From positions 1-64,000 of the forward strand of contig JAUIKM010000021.1 in assembly GCA_030430495.1 (NCBI GenBank): a DNA stretch of 64,000 bases, in the 5' to 3' direction. Position numbers and translations under genes: made by a program. Source of the stretch: a bacterium. GTDB taxonomy: Bacteria > Bacteroidota > Ignavibacteria > Kapaibacteriales > UBA7675. The notes under the pieces were generated by a model that did not search any database, was not told where the DNA came from, and saw only the letters and a list, made by a program, of their open reading frames with translations. This document shows positions 62,701-64,000 of the stretch, piece after piece (position 1 is the stretch's first letter; each line of letters starts with the position of its first letter).

Positions 62701-63571
62701 CCTCGATGAGAGCAGAGCTATCCGCGACGATGATTTTGTTGCCATCACCCTCAGTCAACTGGCCAGGATTTACAGCACAATTGGCGAATATGACAAAGCC
62801 CGTCAAATGATCGAAGAACAGGGAATGCTGGCCGGTGAAAGCAACGGCGCCTATATCGCGGTCATGAATTGTTTTGCACTGTCATTCTGGTATGCCAAAC
62901 AGGGCGAATTCAGCAAGGCCGAAGCCTGTCTGCTGGAAAACAAAGCGCGCGCGGCCGAGCTGGGCGAGCATATGCTGGTGAATGTTCTGTTTGATCTCGC
63001 CAAATTGTACTTTTCAATCCCGCGGCCCGAGCTTTCACTGGACTACAGCCGGCAGGCTTTGGCGCTGTACAAAAAACTGGGGCAGGTGCACAACGTAGCG
63101 CAGCTTTCCCTGCTGATGGCGGAGACACTGTTGAAACTCGAGCGTTTTGACGAAGCACGCAGCTGTGTTAAACAGGGCCTTGACCAGGCTGAAACTCAGA
63201 ATCAGACAGTTTTTCAGACTCAAGGTTTGATGCTGGAGGCTTTGCTGGACTACTACGGGTGTACAGAGGCTGAGGCGGAATATACGCTGCGTCTTCGTAC
63301 GACGGAGACATTGGAAACCCTGGCTGACGAAACCACAGATGAGATAATTCGAACTGAACTGTACTACAAACTGTGGCAATTGCATGCCGCCGTTCAACCG
63401 CGCACAGCGGAACTGGAAGAGTCCACGGAGAAGTTTCGCGTTCTTGCGCTTAAGTGGGTACAGGCCCTCGCAAGCGGCGCTCCCAGTTTTGGACGGCACA
63501 GCAGAATCAAACTCCTGGTCGATTGTGCAGGCGGCGTCTCACACAGATCAACGGCGGCGGATGTGAATTGA
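59786..63571 (+). CDS. Ser/Thr protein kinase - ATPase - TPR protein
   Basis: A 1261-residue multi-domain protein. Residues of about 14-300 are a Hanks-type kinase: GQGGMGVVYK Gly loop, ALKQL Lys, HCDLKPANI catalytic loop (C for the usual R) and ILDYGL in place of DFG, with PEQL for the APE motif. From about 325 a STAND/AAA-type ATPase follows: LLGRDDELRRLKLMF, Walker A AGASGIGKSRL near 350, Walker B VVLVFEDLHF. The C-terminal half (about 650-1210) is TPR (repeats such as ALASLEQAEVHSRAAGDRLLLAQCYYAVG). This kinase/AAA/TPR order is known from large signalling proteins. GGAG precedes ATG 59786. The non-canonical kinase residues may lower activity. Likely sensor/switch partner of the sigma-54 activator. 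Confidence 0.85.
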   Translation: MKTIQARTVCGRYKIKQLLGQGGMGVVYKAEDTVERRCVALKQLKPKVTPHSMLMQLFESHRAAIMQDETSGHPAESSDLGREFLHMAALSHPNLIEVYNYETAADGAAYLVMEFLEGRSLRQILDAGRVRCAAQDTNSPAVDQLQWIDFGIQMLRGLAFLHNRGYVHCDLKPANIFVLDGDSRIKILDYGLMQEQSSAAEHSLGTPVFAAPEQLCRGIADARSDLYSVGVVLLELCGGIDSRTITTEQSIAGIVEQTAADYQSTLPVRLQHWLLGLLRRNPDRRWQSAETALAALVELTGRREQSESPASTQSYILSAGLLGRDDELRRLKLMFDELHKCNGRATLIAGASGIGKSRLIDEFGKYVKINGGKFVVGHYHENANDRFTAPREILRALLPISPSGLIEQHKNELAFIYPELVREYNLQPHDIYDASVNPDQVYHLFAAFLVELSEVVKQAVVLVFEDLHFQPEYPLFNILRAVSGRMRILVVGTLRDDEADPRFLESWNHDAILLQPFPLSFLKSMAADIFFGAAPSERLLNELEQITSGNPFFIEQFLLELARRGFIRKRDLKWEYLEHGTADIQMPAVEMLLERRLRGLTADETRYMELLSACTGNTPARYLARLFEEHVFADLHKSLLHKHLISASQQDPRPYHHYVKQYFYSRVQDPRELHRTLAELFEQFASEDIALIAFHYARSGRRDKQLQYLEPAAEYARTNNNYPLALDFYSRLIGLLRPHSRMTPQLVRVLFNKTMLSQGFGTSGESEADIRHLLSLAGPGTNSMCVARLHLALGTILRHQSSHRAALASLEQAEVHSRAAGDRLLLAQCYYAVGSVLGNLGRLPEALDKCEQAVDLYEQMQMTPPGNILSFMGGIHQYTGDAATSREFQLKCLRISERQGDKSTMAAALYYLGEICSMNLEFSRSLKYYERALELSRMLGNRKDSAQILHGIGLTHCAANSYHQALKYLLQSLDESRAIRDDDFVAITLSQLARIYSTIGEYDKARQMIEEQGMLAGESNGAYIAVMNCFALSFWYAKQGEFSKAEACLLENKARAAELGEHMLVNVLFDLAKLYFSIPRPELSLDYSRQALALYKKLGQVHNVAQLSLLMAETLLKLERFDEARSCVKQGLDQAETQNQTVFQTQGLMLEALLDYYGCTEAEAEYTLRLRTTETLETLADETTDEIIRTELYYKLWQLHAAVQPRTAELEESTEKFRVLALKWVQALASGAPSFGRHSRIKLLVDCAGGVSHRSTAADVN

Positions 63572-63621
63572 CGAATGCATGTGCCGCTGATCGGACAGGC
63601 TGTTAAACACCTGTGGAGGCA

Positions 63622-64000
63622 TCACTTTTGCGCTGTTCTCTCTTCAACCGCTTTTCTGATGTCATCCAAATCCTGGACCAGCGCTTTCTGCGTTGCGCCG
63701 CGGAACATCCAACCCATCAGGAGCGACATGATTTTTGCGACCATGGTCTGCGGTTTGCCGACAAATCGCATTTTGATGCTGGTGGTCCCGCCCTGTTCAG
63801 CCAGGCTTATGCGCGTTGTGTAGACGGCCCCGTGGCTCTCCGCCCGCGTATCGTAAAAGCTGTTTTCCTCTGCGGCGGTAATCCACATTACTTCAGTGGC
63901 CGTTTTGCCGAAGAGCGTGCGCGTTTCGCGCCATTTCAGACCAACGAGACCCGTAGCCGGTTTTTCCAGAATTTCGATCTTCTCAATCCCGCTGATTGTA
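63622..64000 (-). CDS. SRPBCC (START/polyketide cyclase-like) family protein, 5' end outside window
   Basis: The frame on the minus strand is open from the right window edge to the stop at 63622, 126 codons visible. The sequence (KIEILEKPATGLVGLKWRETRTLFG, KTATEVMWITAAEEN, YTTRISLAEQGGTTSIKMRFVG, then a C-terminal helix DLDDIRKAVEERT) has the strand order and long final helix of SRPBCC ligand-binding folds. These bind hydrophobic ligands; the role here is not known. The gene converges on the kinase-ATPase gene. The first start codon inside the window, at 63888, is unlikely to be the true start. Confidence 0.7.
   Translation of the reverse strand, partial: TISGIEKIEILEKPATGLVGLKWRETRTLFGKTATEVMWITAAEENSFYDTRAESHGAVYTTRISLAEQGGTTSIKMRFVGKPQTMVAKIMSLLMGWMFRGATQKALVQDLDDIRKAVEERTAQK

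Noticed and set aside
1-64000. rRNA, tRNA and CRISPR genes
   Set aside because: None recognised on either strand while reading the window.

Overview
The window comes from a GC-rich Gram-negative bacterium. It carries a TonB-dependent receptor, outer-membrane beta-barrels, lipoproteins, Mpl (murein recycling) and RND efflux. Several secreted proteins have signal peptides ending in Ala-Gln or Ser-Gln, a style common in Bacteroidota and relatives, so the best guess for the host is the Bacteroidota/Chlorobiota (FCB) side of the tree. That placement is inference; no rRNA or universal marker gene lies in the window.

The left edge (1-2484) is a replication/partition module. It has the C-terminal part of a plasmid-type replication initiator, an AT-rich gap of about 0.9 kb with iteron-like repeats, a short ParA ATPase and a small partner protein. 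This suggests a chromid, plasmid or integrated plasmid. An error-prone polymerase cassette follows (imuB, DUF6504, dnaE2; no imuA). Next come housekeeping genes: a GNAT acetyltransferase, a DUF817 membrane protein, a minus-strand run of PP2C phosphatase, nucleoside transporter, pyrE-like and DUF1285 genes, a TonB receptor, a glycosyltransferase and mpl. A Mn/Zn ABC transporter operon (18965-23009) has one permease fused to a DtxR-type domain and a DtxR/MntR-type palindrome at its promoter. A DinG-like exonuclease-helicase, YjbQ and two small secreted proteins complete the GC-rich left half.

From about 28.2 to 44 kb composition changes to AT-rich and an accessory metal island begins. Its left border is an IS4 transposase fragment that stops 6 bp from a cusB gene. 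The island holds: (i) a DUF6660 / CusA-TolC fusion / CusB efflux operon with eleven exact copies of an 8-bp unit just upstream of the fusion gene; (ii) a broken serine recombinase beside one of two 40-bp direct repeats; (iii) a porin / Rieske lipoprotein / di-heme protein operon divergent from a DtxR regulator, with a DtxR-like operator and a Bacteroidota-type promoter between them; (iv) a mercury-type module of ArsR, MerTP and GDCCVxC protein divergent from two uncharacterised exported proteins and an HMA-CDF transporter, with no merA in the window.

From 44 to 57 kb the DNA is gene-sparse and mosaic. It has an MFS transporter, an IS21-like fragment, a lipoprotein pair coupled to an Lgt-like enzyme, a TPR protein built of 102-bp repeats, a beta-barrel protein, a frameshifted DinB-family gene, a probable DUF4382-like lipoprotein, a serine hydrolase and long non-coding stretches. 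The right end (58.2-64 kb) returns to GC-rich DNA with a sigma-54 activator followed by a 1261-residue Ser/Thr kinase-ATPase-TPR protein, then a SRPBCC protein cut by the window edge.

The GC-rich parts contain many copies of TTAAACA, mostly on the + strand and in several reading frames. This looks like a genome-level sequence motif rather than codon usage alone.
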